DNA from: JADJGC01 sp964576925
GTDB taxonomy: Bacteria > Zixibacteria > MSB-5A5 > CAIYYT01
Direction: 5' to 3'
DNA: 64,000 nt
Assembly (NCBI GenBank): GCA_964576925.1
Contig: CAZNWJ010000001.1
Coordinates: forward strand, 558,001 to 622,000
The notes under the pieces were generated by a model. It had not been told where the DNA came from. It did not search any database and worked only from the letters and a program-made list of their open reading frames with translations. This document shows, piece by piece, positions 18,088 to 28,089 of this stretch. The translations under genes were made by a program, and so were the position numbers. Position 1 is the first letter of the stretch, and each line of letters begins with the position of its first letter.

Positions 18088-18116
18088 TTGACTTGCCGTA
18101 AGAGAGGGCATAGCAT
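18088..18116 (+). promoter_or_regulatory. Sigma-70 promoter of the leader/rsgA unit
   Basis: TTGACT (18088-18093) and TAGCAT (18111-18116) are separated by 17 bases. This gives a start site near 18123, ahead of the leader peptide and hairpin region described next. Confidence 0.55.
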
Positions 18117-18160
18117 TTGAATTGAGATGGCTGAATGACAGCCCAGCGGAAAGGAGATGC

Positions 18161-18202
18161 ATGATGACAAAGATTGCCGGAGAGGAGAGACAGAGGGGTT
18201 AG
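18161..18202 (+). CDS. Short leader peptide (13 residues)
   Basis: The frame encodes MMTKIAGEERQRG and stops with TAG at 18200-18202. AAGGAG at 18151-18156 sits four bases before the first ATG and seven before the second, among the best ribosome-binding sites in the window. Its position between a promoter and a terminator hairpin suggests a regulatory leader rather than a functional protein. There is no run of one amino acid, so the signal it senses is not obvious. Confidence 0.5.
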   Translation: MMTKIAGEERQRG

Positions 18203-18208
18203 TTCACT

Positions 18209-18287
18209 CACCTAAGTGCGCTGCCACAGCGCCGTGGTCGTCATGCGTTTTGTAGCCGCAGACATTTAGGTGTCTGCGATTTTTTTT
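18209..18287 (+). promoter_or_regulatory. Structured leader with terminator and possible antiterminator
   Basis: A strong intrinsic terminator (CGCAGACA 18257-18264, TGTCTGCG 18271-18278, then T8 at 18280-18287) lies 23 bases before the start of the 70-aa gene. Its loop and descending arm contain TTAGGTG (18266-18272), which is complementary to CACCTAA at 18209-18215, directly after the leader-peptide stop. That pairing would open the terminator. Between them GCGCTG-CCA-CAGCGC (18218-18232) forms a perfect hairpin, and CCAC/GTGG at 18224-18237 gives an alternative. The layout is that of an attenuator. The ligand or event sensed is unknown. Confidence 0.55.
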
Positions 18288-18310
18288 GTTGGTTAAGGAG
18301 TATTACAGCC

Positions 18311-18523
18311 ATGTCAGGCGGATTAACGAAAAAGCAAATTCAAGGAATTAAGAAGAAATTGAGCCGCGACTATCTCGCTGAAAAAGAACGCCGCAAGCAA
18401 TTGCGGCGTGAGAAAGCCAGTCGCCCCAAGGGCGAAAAGCACAGGTCGCGCCAGCAGGTGATCGAAGAACTTGTCGAGACAGAGTTCGAATTGGAAGGGG
18501 GGCAGGATGATGAAACACAGTAG
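18311..18523 (+). CDS. 70-residue basic coiled protein upstream of rsgA
   Basis: The product has 70 residues: a strongly basic helical body (KKQIQGIKKKLSRDY, KERRKQLRREKASRPKG) followed by an acidic tail (VETEFELEGGQDDETQ). AAGGAG ten bases upstream supports the ATG. It is followed 90 bases later by rsgA, which acts in 30S ribosome maturation, so a ribosome-associated role is possible but unproven. It is preceded by a terminator-type leader. I do not recognise a named family. Confidence 0.7.
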   Translation: MSGGLTKKQIQGIKKKLSRDYLAEKERRKQLRREKASRPKGEKHRSRQQVIEELVETEFELEGGQDDETQ

Positions 18524-18613
18524 CGCTCACACAGCGATTTCAGGCGGTGTGTCCAGGCACACGCCGCCTCTCAACCCCGAGCGATTCTCGAATCGGGAGA
18601 ACGGAGTGCTGTC

Positions 18614-19507
18614 GTGACCGGGCGGGTGATTCGCTCGCACGGACGCATGTTCATCGTGCTCGCGGAAGGGCTTGAATACGCCTGCGAAGTCCTGACCCGC
18701 GTCAAGCAAGGAAAGAACGAAACGCCGGTCGCAGTGGGCGATGTTGTCGACTTCAGCTTTGCCGGGGCCGGTCCGGGCGCCATTGAGTTTGTCCACGAAC
18801 GACGCACGAAGTTTTCCCGGCCGCGTGTCGGACTGGAAATGACGGAGCAGGTGATCGTCAGCAATATCGATCAAATGGTCATCGTCGTCAGTGCTGCACA
18901 ACCGGCATTCAAGCAACACTTAATCGATCGGTTCACGGTAGCTGCATACAAAGGAGGTTTGCAGCCTCTGGTTGTCATCAACAAAATTGACCTGCAACAC
19001 AAAGTCGACCTGGATCGTATCAAAACCATTTACAATTCGCTGGCGATCAATGTCGTTGCGACTTCTTGTGTAAACAGCGCCGGCGCGGAGGAGTTGCGCA
19101 CCTTACTTACTGGACACGAATCGATTTTTGTCGGACATTCAGGCACCGGCAAGTCGTCGCTGCTCAACATGATTCAACCGGGATTGAAAATTCGCACGGG
19201 CGAAATATCGCGCGCGACCAACAAGGGCACGCACACGACGACGACGGTTGAGCTCTATGCGCTCAAGGAAGGCGGCTTCGTCGCCGACACACCCGGACTA
19301 AAGATTCTTGGCATCTGGGATTTGACGCGTGACGAACTCCAGACTCATTTTCCTGAGTTTGAGGCGCTTCGCGACCATTGCCGGTTTCGCCGCTGCTCGC
19401 ATCTCCACGAGCCGGAATGTGCTGTGCAGCAGTCGGTTAGTGAAGGTTCAATTTTTCCCGAGCGCTACGCGAGCTACCGCCAAATCTATGATTCCTTGAG
19501 CGCTTGA
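18614..19507 (+). CDS. rsgA: Small ribosomal subunit biogenesis GTPase RsgA
   Basis: The product has 297 residues. An N-terminal OB fold (to about 75) is followed by a circularly permuted GTPase: the NKID motif (G4) comes first, then GHSGTGKSSLLN (P loop, 174-185), threonines of G2 and DTPG (G3). The C-terminal zinc-binding segment is CRFRRCSHLHEPEC. RsgA hydrolyses GTP to release assembly factors from the maturing 30S subunit. The start is GTG at 18614 after GGAG. A GC-rich hairpin (about 18543-18568) lies between this gene and the 70-aa gene. Confidence 0.95.
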   Translation: MTGRVIRSHGRMFIVLAEGLEYACEVLTRVKQGKNETPVAVGDVVDFSFAGAGPGAIEFVHERRTKFSRPRVGLEMTEQVIVSNIDQMVIVVSAAQPAFKQHLIDRFTVAAYKGGLQPLVVINKIDLQHKVDLDRIKTIYNSLAINVVATSCVNSAGAEELRTLLTGHESIFVGHSGTGKSSLLNMIQPGLKIRTGEISRATNKGTHTTTTVELYALKEGGFVADTPGLKILGIWDLTRDELQTHFPEFEALRDHCRFRRCSHLHEPECAVQQSVSEGSIFPERYASYRQIYDSLSA

Positions 19508-20539
19508 GAAATCTGCGTGTTCAAGCGATTAACATGAAAGCAGATATGGCATTCACGAACTTTTCTAAAGTTTTTGTTGATTGAACTTCTCCAGAGAATG
19601 AAATATAGCGCAGTCTGCCGCATGCAGACGATGCTTTTGGTTCTATTGCGGAGGAAAGTGACAATTCTAAGACCGTCCAGCCACTTGCGGCTGTTTCCGG
19701 CGTTTTGCTCAAATTCGCCGGGCTTGCATTGCCATCGATCTCTTCCCCAAAGGGCTGGCGGTAATCTGGTTTCGACATCACCGCGCCGTGCACAGTCGGT
19801 TTCAGATCGCAGCATGCACCTGTTCGGATTTGTAGCAAAGTTGTTTCGGAGCGGGAGAAATCTCTCGCGCGGCTGTAAAATTCTGAAACAGCTTGCCGAT
19901 AGAACCAAGGTCGAAACGCAACTCGCGCACGAGAGAGCAAACTGTGATTCTCGGCGCGATTTTGCAGCGCATCAAACTCTGGTAAGTAGAAGTGAAGCAA
20001 AGTTTTTTCTTGACACTCCCGGCCAAAGCCAGTACGTTGACCGGAAATTTTTCGGCGCGCCAAGTGAACGTTCAAAATTTCACTTGCTCGCACCCAGCGA
20101 TTTGCTTAATTGCCGGACTTACTCGGGCGGGGGACTTTTTTCCTCGTCCACTCGGATTTTCGCGCGGTTGAGAAAGGCAGAAAGCCGTAAGCAAGGTCTA
20201 GAGCGTCAATCAAAACAGCAAACCAAAGCCTCAGGGAAGAAGAGAGCGTTGGGATTTTTTCTTTTCCCGGCTGACATGGAAGAAGGCAGTTTCACGATGA
20301 ATAGGATGCAGGTCAATGAGGGCGGAAAGGGGGATGGTCATATTGCATGATCAGCTAATGTTGGAATTAAGAAGAATTGCAATAAACTGTGGTTTTTTAA
20401 GAGTAAGGAGTCTGTTCATGGAAGATCTGAGCCGTTGTGGTGAGGATTGGAAAGGAGGGTATTGAAGCTGATGCGATTCAATGCCGAAATCGATGTGAAA
20501 CGAAGAATGGATAAACAACGAGTAGCAAAGGATTGTCGA
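19508..20539. other. 1-kb region without convincing gene, upstream of giant surface protein
   Basis: Long frames exist on both strands here, but their translations are low-complexity Ser/Arg/Leu/Cys mixtures with no domain, so I treat them as chance. The region is richer in A and T than its neighbours near its right end. It holds an eight-base inverted repeat (CAAGTGAA 20061-20068, TTCACTTG 20079-20086) and a small hairpin (GTCTGC/GCAGAC, 19613-19629). It probably serves as a long control region or untranslated leader for the giant gene. Confidence 0.5.
20361..20388 (+). promoter_or_regulatory. Weak candidate promoter of the giant surface protein gene
   Basis: TTGGAA (20361-20366) and TAAACT (20383-20388), 16 bases apart, each match the sigma-70 consensus at four of six positions. 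This is the best pair I can see within 200 bases of the start codon. Confidence 0.3.
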
Positions 20540-23500
20540 ATGAGATCTGTTCGAAATCTGTTTGTGCTGGCAGTTGTTCTGACCCTGGCGTTGTCAATGG
20601 CCGCGACCTCGGCCTTCGCGCAAACCTTCGATATCGAAGATGCCGCGAGCGTCACCGTCGGCTCCGCCTCAACAAACGTCACCCTGCTCAGGGGTACGCT
20701 TGAAGCGGGCGGCGGCCATCTCAACGGCAATGACACGCTCGTCGCCATCCGGCTGAAGAGCTGTATCGAGTCAGAATTTGCTGTCAACAGCCTCTCCGTC
20801 ATTAAGAAGACGGGAGCCACTGAGACCCCGGTTACGACCGTGGCGATCTCCAGCTCGTTCGAGGAAGATAGCCTGCTGTATATCTCCGGGCTGTTGATTC
20901 CTGTCGCTGCTGGGGATTCACTTATCTTCAAAGTCAATGTCAATACCAGTGCTGCGCAGGCGAACGCCGCCGACTATCACGGCACTGGGCTTGAGCTGTC
21001 GATCTTGCCCGATGGTATCGACCTTCGGGACGAAGCCGGCCTTTTCAGTGTTGCCAACACCCACTCCGACGGAACTCCGGGCGATGCCGGCTACGGCCAC
21101 AACCCGGGTTTTGACGGTTTGGACTGCACCGGCCCGTATACGGGCATCTTCGATCTGCAGATCGACTTTAACTTCAGTGTAACGCATCTCGACACTTATG
21201 ATTGCGGTGTGGAAGAGAACTTCAACATCGGCGATCTCGTCGTGTTGAGAGTATTCGGCCCGGGCGAACAAGTCGATAGCAACAGCGTTCGGGTTGACCT
21301 GAGCGCGTTTGGCTTGTCGAACAGCCACCCGCTGCCGTACGTCGCTGCCACTTTTGACTGGCGCGACACGGTCGAAATCACCGCCGGCGCAATTGATGTT
21401 GTTCCGCCGTTCGGTCTCATCGCGTCGATGAGCGATATCTACACGAACTCGGATCAGGATACCGTCGTTTACAATTCCACGGGAATTGACAACATCAATC
21501 CGGTGATCGATTCGACTAAGTTCCTGATCTGGCAAAACAACGTCGGTCCGGAAGACAATGCGGCCGTCGGAGATTTACTGGTGCTTTGGGTCTACACCTC
21601 GAGCAGCGGTTTCTTCGAAGTTGCCGATGTCGTCACTGATGTTTCGCGCTTCGTACCGGGTCTGACCAGCGAAGCCTTGACTGAAGTTACGACCGGTGCC
21701 GGTGTTTGGCGTCTGACTTTCGAATTGACTGACGCCATGGCCAAGGATTTGGAAGAGGGTGCTGATACCGCGAAGGTGGGTATCGTCTACGTCACCGACA
21801 ATGCGTGCAACACGATTGTCGATACGGTCGACTTCCTGCCGGCCCTCGACCTTGAGCTCCCGGCCTTTGCCGCGACCGAGTACATCACGTTGGATGACGC
21901 CGATAACACCGGCTGCACCAACCTGGGTGACGAAGTTCGCGTCGAAGCCGACGTCACCGGCAACGATGACGTTACCTCGGTCTGGGCGAACTTCTTCGAA
22001 GCCGGTCTCGGCGGCACGGCCCTCCAGGCCCTGACCGACGGAGGCTCCGACATCTGGGCACTCGATTGGACCATCGGCACCGCCGACGATCCGGGTGACG
22101 ATCCTCCGAGCCTGCAGGCGAAGGACGCCAATAGCTCGCCGGTCGATGCCAGCTACAGAGTGTGGGTATACATTCAGGACGACGCCGGTAACGTGGACAG
22201 CGTCCAGACCGGTCTGCTCCTGAATACCGCCGGCACAGCGTTCGTTCCGCTTGATTCGCGTCGTCCGACGCCGATCGTGCAGGACGACGTCGACGTTATC
22301 TTGATGCCGGGCGGTGAATTGGCTCTCCGCTGGCCGAGAAGCGAACCGTCGCAAGCCGGCGATGCCAACACCTTCTACATCTATGTTGATTCTACGGGTG
22401 GCGATATCGATTACGACAACGTCTTCGGTACCACCTTCAATAACGAGTTTGGCGACCCGACCTACAACTACTGGTACTCGGGTCCGCTGACCCACGGAAC
22501 GACTTATCGTTTCTCAATTCGGACTCGCGACGACTGCGGCAACTTCGAGTTCAACCAGTCGATCTACGAAGGTATTCCGGATGCTCAAGCCCCGACGGCC
22601 TGTGTGGTCTTCCCGGTGAGCGGCGGAAACTACGGTCCGAACAACGTCCTGACCATCACGGCTGTCTCTCCTGATGCCGACGTCGATGCGGCTTACGCCG
22701 TCTATCGCTTGATCGACCAGGGTGACGGCAACCCGGGCCCGTGGTACAACTATCCGATTTCGGATGCCATGGACCAGGATGGCCAGACCTTCCAGTACAC
22801 GATCAATCTGGGTACCGATCCGAATACGGAAGGCACCTACGAGCTTCTGATCATCGGCGTGGACGAGGTCGGCAACGAACTCAGCCTTGCTGATGCGGAA
22901 GATGCTTGCGGTTACTTCCAGTTTACCTGGAACCCGATTGCTTTGGTTTGCGACGTGCTGACGATCAATGACGCGTTCGCTCCGCAGACGCCGTGTGGCT
23001 TTAACGTCACCCGCGATGATCTGAACGAAGCGGTTGTGTCGATCGTCGATCCGGATGCCGGCGATTTCTATACCGTCGACGTCTGGGTGCAGTACGACAA
23101 CATCAGAACGCGCATCGACTACGTCGAGAGCACTTCACTGCCGTACACGTTTAACTTCTCGGCCCAGGATTGGCCGAGCACTATCGGCGGTGCTCTTCCC
23201 AACGTCATGTATGTCGGGATTATCGACGAGCGCAGTGGTAATAGCTGCGAGACCCAGGTCCAGCTTTGCGTGCCGGACTTGATTGCCCCGCAGGCTTATA
23301 TCTCTGAGCCGGATGCCTATCAGTGCATCCCGATTGTCCGCCCGGCCGGTGACCCGGTCGAAATCGAAGTTTCGATCGACCCGAACGCTTATGACGGCGA
23401 AGATGCCGTCCGTGCCGAAGTGTTCTACTCGCTTGACGGTACCCTTCCGGGCACGAAGATCGGTGAAAACGTCTTCGGCGGCTACGACTACACCGTCGTC

Positions 23501-26500
23501 GAATGGGACAACTCGGATTTGACCGAAGGTTATGTCTGGTTGTATGCCATCGTTTGGGATGGTGTCAACAACTCATACACGACCCCGTTTGTGCGTGTAT
23601 GCCTCGACGGTACCGCGCCGCAGATGACTCTGAGCATTAAAGATCAGACCATCTACGGTTGCAATGGTGAAGAGGTGAAGTGGCGCGTCGGCAGCAACCG
23701 CGAAACGGTTGACCTCGTCGCGGAACTTGTCAACCTTGACGGCATCGACATTACCGATGTCATCTTCTTCTACCAGCCGGCCAACGATCCGGAAGTGGTC
23801 GATATTCGCTACTTCTGGAACTGGATTGGCAGAGGCAATCCGGCGAATAACAACTCGATCTGGACTCGTACGTGGGAAATCGGCGACCTCGATTGCGGTT
23901 ACGACTACCGTATCCGCGTCGCAGTGCGCGATGCCGCCGGCAATACCATGCTCGACATGGACGGTGATGGCTACTTCGATGATTACACGTTCGATGACGC
24001 CATGGATATGGGCGCCGGCATGATCATGTTCAAGGATTGTGGCGCTCCGGATCCGGCCATCAGCTTGTTCGAAACCACCGGTGAAGAAACCCGTAGCTGG
24101 ACCAATCCGTCCGGTGATCTGGGTGGTGCCGGTGACGTGTTCGCCAAGATGGGTGAAACGATCCGCGTCCAGACCATCGTTCAGCCTGAAGACGACACCT
24201 GCGAAGTCTTCAAGGTCGACTACTATCTTTGTGGCGAGTACGTCGGAACAAGCACCGACAACGCCAACTGGTGGCAGTTCTCCTTTGATCCGTTCGCTCT
24301 TGGCGTCCTGAGCGCTGAAGACGTGGCAGATGACTATTACGATTGCGAGCTTGAAGCCCGCATGTATGACCGTCTCGGCCAGTGGTCTTCGGACTATATC
24401 GATGTCTACTTCCTCGACACGACCCCGGCCAACATCCTGATCACCGATCCGGGTGCCGGCAGCTACATCTGTGGCGAGGTTGAACTTAATCTCGGCATCT
24501 TCAACGGTCACGACCTCAAGAAGGTGACCTGGTACTACTGGCCGGCGGCCGGCGGTCCGAAGGTGAAGATTGCCGAAGTCTACGCCGATCTGGACATTCT
24601 GCTTTCCGCTCCGCAATGGGGTGCGACGTGGAATATCGCGCTGAACAACCCGCCGAACGGTGACTACTACATCGGCGCTGAACTGTGCGATATCGCCGAC
24701 AACCTGACTGATCCGGAAGTCGGTGCGATCCTCGTGCATGTCAACTGCAATATTCCGTCCGTTACGATCACGGAACCGGCCAATGGCGGGTTCTTCTGTA
24801 ACGGCGAATACTTCTGCGCCAACGTGAATCAGAACAACGGCGCGCCGATCGAATACGTCCACTTCCAGTACAAGCCGTTCTGGGAGGATGAATGGACCAA
24901 CTTCGATCAGTCGCCGGACTTCGAATTCCCGTGGTGCATGACGCTTGATGACGAAGAGGATGACATCGATAACGAAGGGTTCTATCAGTTCCGCGCTGTC
25001 GTGTACAACGAAGCTGGAATGATGAGCTACTCCGAGCCGATCCAGTTGTTCTTTGACAACACGGCCCCGCTGGCGCGCCCGATCTGGGTGACCGACGGCA
25101 TTGACACGTTTGACGTTGAGAACAGCAACGATCCGACCCCGATGTTCAAGGTTGGCACGAAGAAGCTGACCTTCCGCTTCCGCGCGCTGGACAACCAGTC
25201 GCCGTGGGGTCCGTCGCCGATCTACAACTCCGGCATGGGCGAAATCTGCGCCAACAACGTTTGTGTCCCGATTGAAACCGATGCTGAAGGTTACTTCAAT
25301 GTCGAATGGGATATGAGCGGTGTTGAGCCGGGTTCTTCGTACTGGGGTGCAACGATTACTGACGCTGTTGGCTGCAACTCAGCCTCGGTTCAGATTCCGC
25401 TCACTATCTATGCCGGCGATCCGACACTGGCCCTCGTGGCTGGCTGTTGGAACGGCAAGCTATTCGGTATTGCCGAATATGGTGCCGGATCGATCTTCCA
25501 GTACCGTCAAGGTGGCGGCAACTGGATTCAGATCAGCTCGAACAATTACGAGGATGGCGAGTGGCTGCTGAACGACGACTGGAGCTACACGCCGCAGCAG
25601 TGGTCAGTCCATTACACCGATTGGGTGCCTTCCAATGGTACCTATGAGGTGCGCTTACTGTCCGACAACGGTTACGGCTACGATGAATCGCTGTCGCCGA
25701 TCGTGACGATTAGTGTGACCGACGACGGTTGCGAAGTGACCGGCGCTCCGGGCGGCTTTGGTCCGGGCACCATCGAGCGTAACCTTGAGAACGACTGCGA
25801 TAACCTCGAGGGTCTTGCCCAGATCAATTCAGATTATGGCATGCCGTACGGTGTCGCCGTTTCTTACAATGTAGCAACCGAAGACTGGGAGTTCGATCTC
25901 ATTGCCTTTACAGCGCTGAACCAGCAGGGTGGAATTGACCGCTATTCAGGTGCGTTCTACTTCGATGCTCTGGTTGGTGACGGTTTCGGCAACGGTCGGA
26001 CGTACTTCGTGGATTACGAAGGTACGACCGGCTGGTCTGAACACGCCGACTACAACACCTTCTGGGTCACCCGTGACTATGGCACTGGCGGACCGGTCAC
26101 CTTCATGGATGTCACTGTTGATATCCCGGCTGAGTGGACGGACAACACTGGTCACGATGCCAGCGCATTGGCGATCTGGAAGTCGAAACTCGCTCGTCCG
26201 AGCGTCTGGCAGGATTGGTTGCTAACTCCGCTGGGCGACAACAACGGCATGATGACTTACATCACTGACCCGTCTTGCCTCGATATCTGCGGCGATGACG
26301 AGCAGTATGCCATCGTGACGATGCAATACGACAATACCGACAACACTCCTACTGAATCGCTCTTAGTGGCTTGGTGGGATGGTGAAGGTGTCTGGTGGAC
26401 TGATAACATCTTCTTCCCGTCAACCGTACGTGGCTTCTACGAAGAGAACGGCCAGAACTGGGTACAGTTCGCTGTTACTTGCTTCGGCTACGATGGTGAT

Positions 26501-28075
26501 GGCAGCTCCGATGCCTGGTACTCGGTCGTTAAGCGCACTCAGTACGACGGTCAGGGCCTTGTGAGCCGGATGCAGATGGTACCGTACTGTGATCCGTACA
26601 CCAACGGATACCCGGATATTTGGTACCAGTTTACCGAGCCGTTCCAGTATCAGATTGACTGGAACACGCTGGAAGTCTATCTCGACGGTGTCCGCATCTT
26701 CGCCCGCGGCTACCAGACCGGTATCGCCCAGCCGAAGTCGGGTGAAGTCGCGACGACGGCTCTCGACGAAGGTTCGCCGCAATGGTCGTTCTTCGTTGAT
26801 CAAGTCTCGGCTCAGCTTCACATCAGCCGCAACTACTACGGCGACTATGAAGGACCGGATTCGGGTGATTACGATGATGAGTCCTACTACCCGCCGATTC
26901 CGTGCGGTGATCATCAGCTGTACATTCGCGTCGAAGACGAACAGGCGCGTCCGCAGTATATCCGTGACAACTTCACGGTCGACTGCACCGCCCCGGATGT
27001 CGACTTTGCCAACGGCTATGTGACCTCGAACCCGACGATCACGTTTACGATCGACGACGAGGGCTCTGGCGTTGATTGGGATGAAGTGCACGTTGATGTT
27101 TACTTTGTGACCAAGATGGACACCACCGACGGCGGTCCGGACGGTTCGAACCCGAAGGAACGCATGGCGTTCATCCAGACCTTCTTCCCGGCCCAAATCC
27201 AGGATTACCTGCAGGAGGACGGCAGAACGGTCGTGATTCCGACTACTTACGATCTCGATGACGAGCGCGGCTTGTACGTCGTGATCTTTGACGGCACTTA
27301 TGCCGACAACTACGACCCGGATGATGACGATTACTATTACTGCTACTATGGCGATTGTCATGATCCGTCGGCGTGGGACAACTTCGACATGTACTACGAA
27401 TCGAGCGATGGTGTCGAGGATTGCGTGGGTAATTCTACCGATCCGCACATCCAGTTCTTCGTAGTCGACCGTGAAGGCGCCGTCATCACCCTCCAGGGTG
27501 ACGCGGATGCCTGCCCGCTGGTCTTCCAGATCGCGGACGACGGTTCCGGTATTGACGAAGTTGAGATCTTTGAAGGCGGTTCGGCTCTCGGCAGCAGCGA
27601 AGGTTCTGCCGGCGACGTCGACGAGGCGGGTGAATGGTACTTCGCGACCACCGGCAACGGCGGCACGCTGTACTACTGCCCGGGTGCCTCCAACTTCGAG
27701 ATTCGCGTCACTGACAACACCGGTCGCGAAAGCAGCTACTTCGGTAGCAAGGTCGGACCGCTGGATGACGGTGATGTGACCGATGGTTGGGCTGGCCCGA
27801 GCCCGTTTGACCCGGCGACCGAGTCGTTTGCCTTCAACTTCACGCTGGGTAAATCAGCAGAGAACGTTATGATCCGCATCTTCAATATGGGTGGCGAACT
27901 GGTCAAGACGATCAGTGCCGGCAGCATGGGCGCTGGCGCGCACGCGGTCTCTTGGAACGGTTACACCGACGGCGGTACGATGGTCGCTCAGGGCGGTTAC
28001 TTCGCAGAAGTGACGGCTACGGCGGCTGGTAGCACCGGTCGGACAGTCATCCGATTCGGAGTTGTGGAGAAATAA
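20540..28075 (+). CDS. Giant secreted Ig-repeat protein with C-terminal FlgD-like Ig domain
   Basis: The product has 2,511 residues. The signal peptide (MRSVRNLFVLAVVLTLALSMAATSAFAQT) sets the start at 20540, supported by AAAGGA seven bases upstream; TTG/ATG codons at 20447-20507 are possible but would bury it. The body is a string of beta-sandwich modules that often begin with a D-T/G-x-A-P turn (DTTPANILITDP, LDGTAPQMTLS, DCTAPDVDFA), typical of Ig-like/bacterial surface repeats. It is very acidic and, unusually, contains about 43 cysteines by my count, roughly a pair per module. The last 90 residues (NVMIRIFNMGGELVKTI, AVSWNGYTDGGTMVAQGGYF) form a FlgD-like Ig domain, a frequent C-terminal sorting or assembly module in FCB bacteria. 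The neighbouring PorV-like gene fits export to the surface. Confidence 0.85.
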   Translation: MRSVRNLFVLAVVLTLALSMAATSAFAQTFDIEDAASVTVGSASTNVTLLRGTLEAGGGHLNGNDTLVAIRLKSCIESEFAVNSLSVIKKTGATETPVTTVAISSSFEEDSLLYISGLLIPVAAGDSLIFKVNVNTSAAQANAADYHGTGLELSILPDGIDLRDEAGLFSVANTHSDGTPGDAGYGHNPGFDGLDCTGPYTGIFDLQIDFNFSVTHLDTYDCGVEENFNIGDLVVLRVFGPGEQVDSNSVRVDLSAFGLSNSHPLPYVAATFDWRDTVEITAGAIDVVPPFGLIASMSDIYTNSDQDTVVYNSTGIDNINPVIDSTKFLIWQNNVGPEDNAAVGDLLVLWVYTSSSGFFEVADVVTDVSRFVPGLTSEALTEVTTGAGVWRLTFELTDAMAKDLEEGADTAKVGIVYVTDNACNTIVDTVDFLPALDLELPAFAATEYITLDDADNTGCTNLGDEVRVEADVTGNDDVTSVWANFFEAGLGGTALQALTDGGSDIWALDWTIGTADDPGDDPPSLQAKDANSSPVDASYRVWVYIQDDAGNVDSVQTGLLLNTAGTAFVPLDSRRPTPIVQDDVDVILMPGGELALRWPRSEPSQAGDANTFYIYVDSTGGDIDYDNVFGTTFNNEFGDPTYNYWYSGPLTHGTTYRFSIRTRDDCGNFEFNQSIYEGIPDAQAPTACVVFPVSGGNYGPNNVLTITAVSPDADVDAAYAVYRLIDQGDGNPGPWYNYPISDAMDQDGQTFQYTINLGTDPNTEGTYELLIIGVDEVGNELSLADAEDACGYFQFTWNPIALVCDVLTINDAFAPQTPCGFNVTRDDLNEAVVSIVDPDAGDFYTVDVWVQYDNIRTRIDYVESTSLPYTFNFSAQDWPSTIGGALPNVMYVGIIDERSGNSCETQVQLCVPDLIAPQAYISEPDAYQCIPIVRPAGDPVEIEVSIDPNAYDGEDAVRAEVFYSLDGTLPGTKIGENVFGGYDYTVVEWDNSDLTEGYVWLYAIVWDGVNNSYTTPFVRVCLDGTAPQMTLSIKDQTIYGCNGEEVKWRVGSNRETVDLVAELVNLDGIDITDVIFFYQPANDPEVVDIRYFWNWIGRGNPANNNSIWTRTWEIGDLDCGYDYRIRVAVRDAAGNTMLDMDGDGYFDDYTFDDAMDMGAGMIMFKDCGAPDPAISLFETTGEETRSWTNPSGDLGGAGDVFAKMGETIRVQTIVQPEDDTCEVFKVDYYLCGEYVGTSTDNANWWQFSFDPFALGVLSAEDVADDYYDCELEARMYDRLGQWSSDYIDVYFLDTTPANILITDPGAGSYICGEVELNLGIFNGHDLKKVTWYYWPAAGGPKVKIAEVYADLDILLSAPQWGATWNIALNNPPNGDYYIGAELCDIADNLTDPEVGAILVHVNCNIPSVTITEPANGGFFCNGEYFCANVNQNNGAPIEYVHFQYKPFWEDEWTNFDQSPDFEFPWCMTLDDEEDDIDNEGFYQFRAVVYNEAGMMSYSEPIQLFFDNTAPLARPIWVTDGIDTFDVENSNDPTPMFKVGTKKLTFRFRALDNQSPWGPSPIYNSGMGEICANNVCVPIETDAEGYFNVEWDMSGVEPGSSYWGATITDAVGCNSASVQIPLTIYAGDPTLALVAGCWNGKLFGIAEYGAGSIFQYRQGGGNWIQISSNNYEDGEWLLNDDWSYTPQQWSVHYTDWVPSNGTYEVRLLSDNGYGYDESLSPIVTISVTDDGCEVTGAPGGFGPGTIERNLENDCDNLEGLAQINSDYGMPYGVAVSYNVATEDWEFDLIAFTALNQQGGIDRYSGAFYFDALVGDGFGNGRTYFVDYEGTTGWSEHADYNTFWVTRDYGTGGPVTFMDVTVDIPAEWTDNTGHDASALAIWKSKLARPSVWQDWLLTPLGDNNGMMTYITDPSCLDICGDDEQYAIVTMQYDNTDNTPTESLLVAWWDGEGVWWTDNIFFPSTVRGFYEENGQNWVQFAVTCFGYDGDGSSDAWYSVVKRTQYDGQGLVSRMQMVPYCDPYTNGYPDIWYQFTEPFQYQIDWNTLEVYLDGVRIFARGYQTGIAQPKSGEVATTALDEGSPQWSFFVDQVSAQLHISRNYYGDYEGPDSGDYDDESYYPPIPCGDHQLYIRVEDEQARPQYIRDNFTVDCTAPDVDFANGYVTSNPTITFTIDDEGSGVDWDEVHVDVYFVTKMDTTDGGPDGSNPKERMAFIQTFFPAQIQDYLQEDGRTVVIPTTYDLDDERGLYVVIFDGTYADNYDPDDDDYYYCYYGDCHDPSAWDNFDMYYESSDGVEDCVGNSTDPHIQFFVVDREGAVITLQGDADACPLVFQIADDGSGIDEVEIFEGGSALGSSEGSAGDVDEAGEWYFATTGNGGTLYYCPGASNFEIRVTDNTGRESSYFGSKVGPLDDGDVTDGWAGPSPFDPATESFAFNFTLGKSAENVMIRIFNMGGELVKTISAGSMGAGAHAVSWNGYTDGGTMVAQGGYFAEVTATAAGSTGRTVIRFGVVEK

Positions 28076-28089
28076 GGGAAGACGTTTAG

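Noticed and set aside
19574..20350. 258-codon plus-strand frame (and a 190-codon minus-strand frame overlapping it) upstream of the giant gene
   Set aside because: The translations are Ser/Arg/Leu/Cys-rich without domains or a plausible start site, and opposite frames are open in the same bases. Chance frames are more likely than genes.
23573..24862. Long minus-strand frame (429 codons) and others within the giant gene
   Set aside because: They lie antisense to a well-supported coding region whose codon bias keeps the opposite strand open; the products are featureless and Val/Arg/Asp/His-rich.
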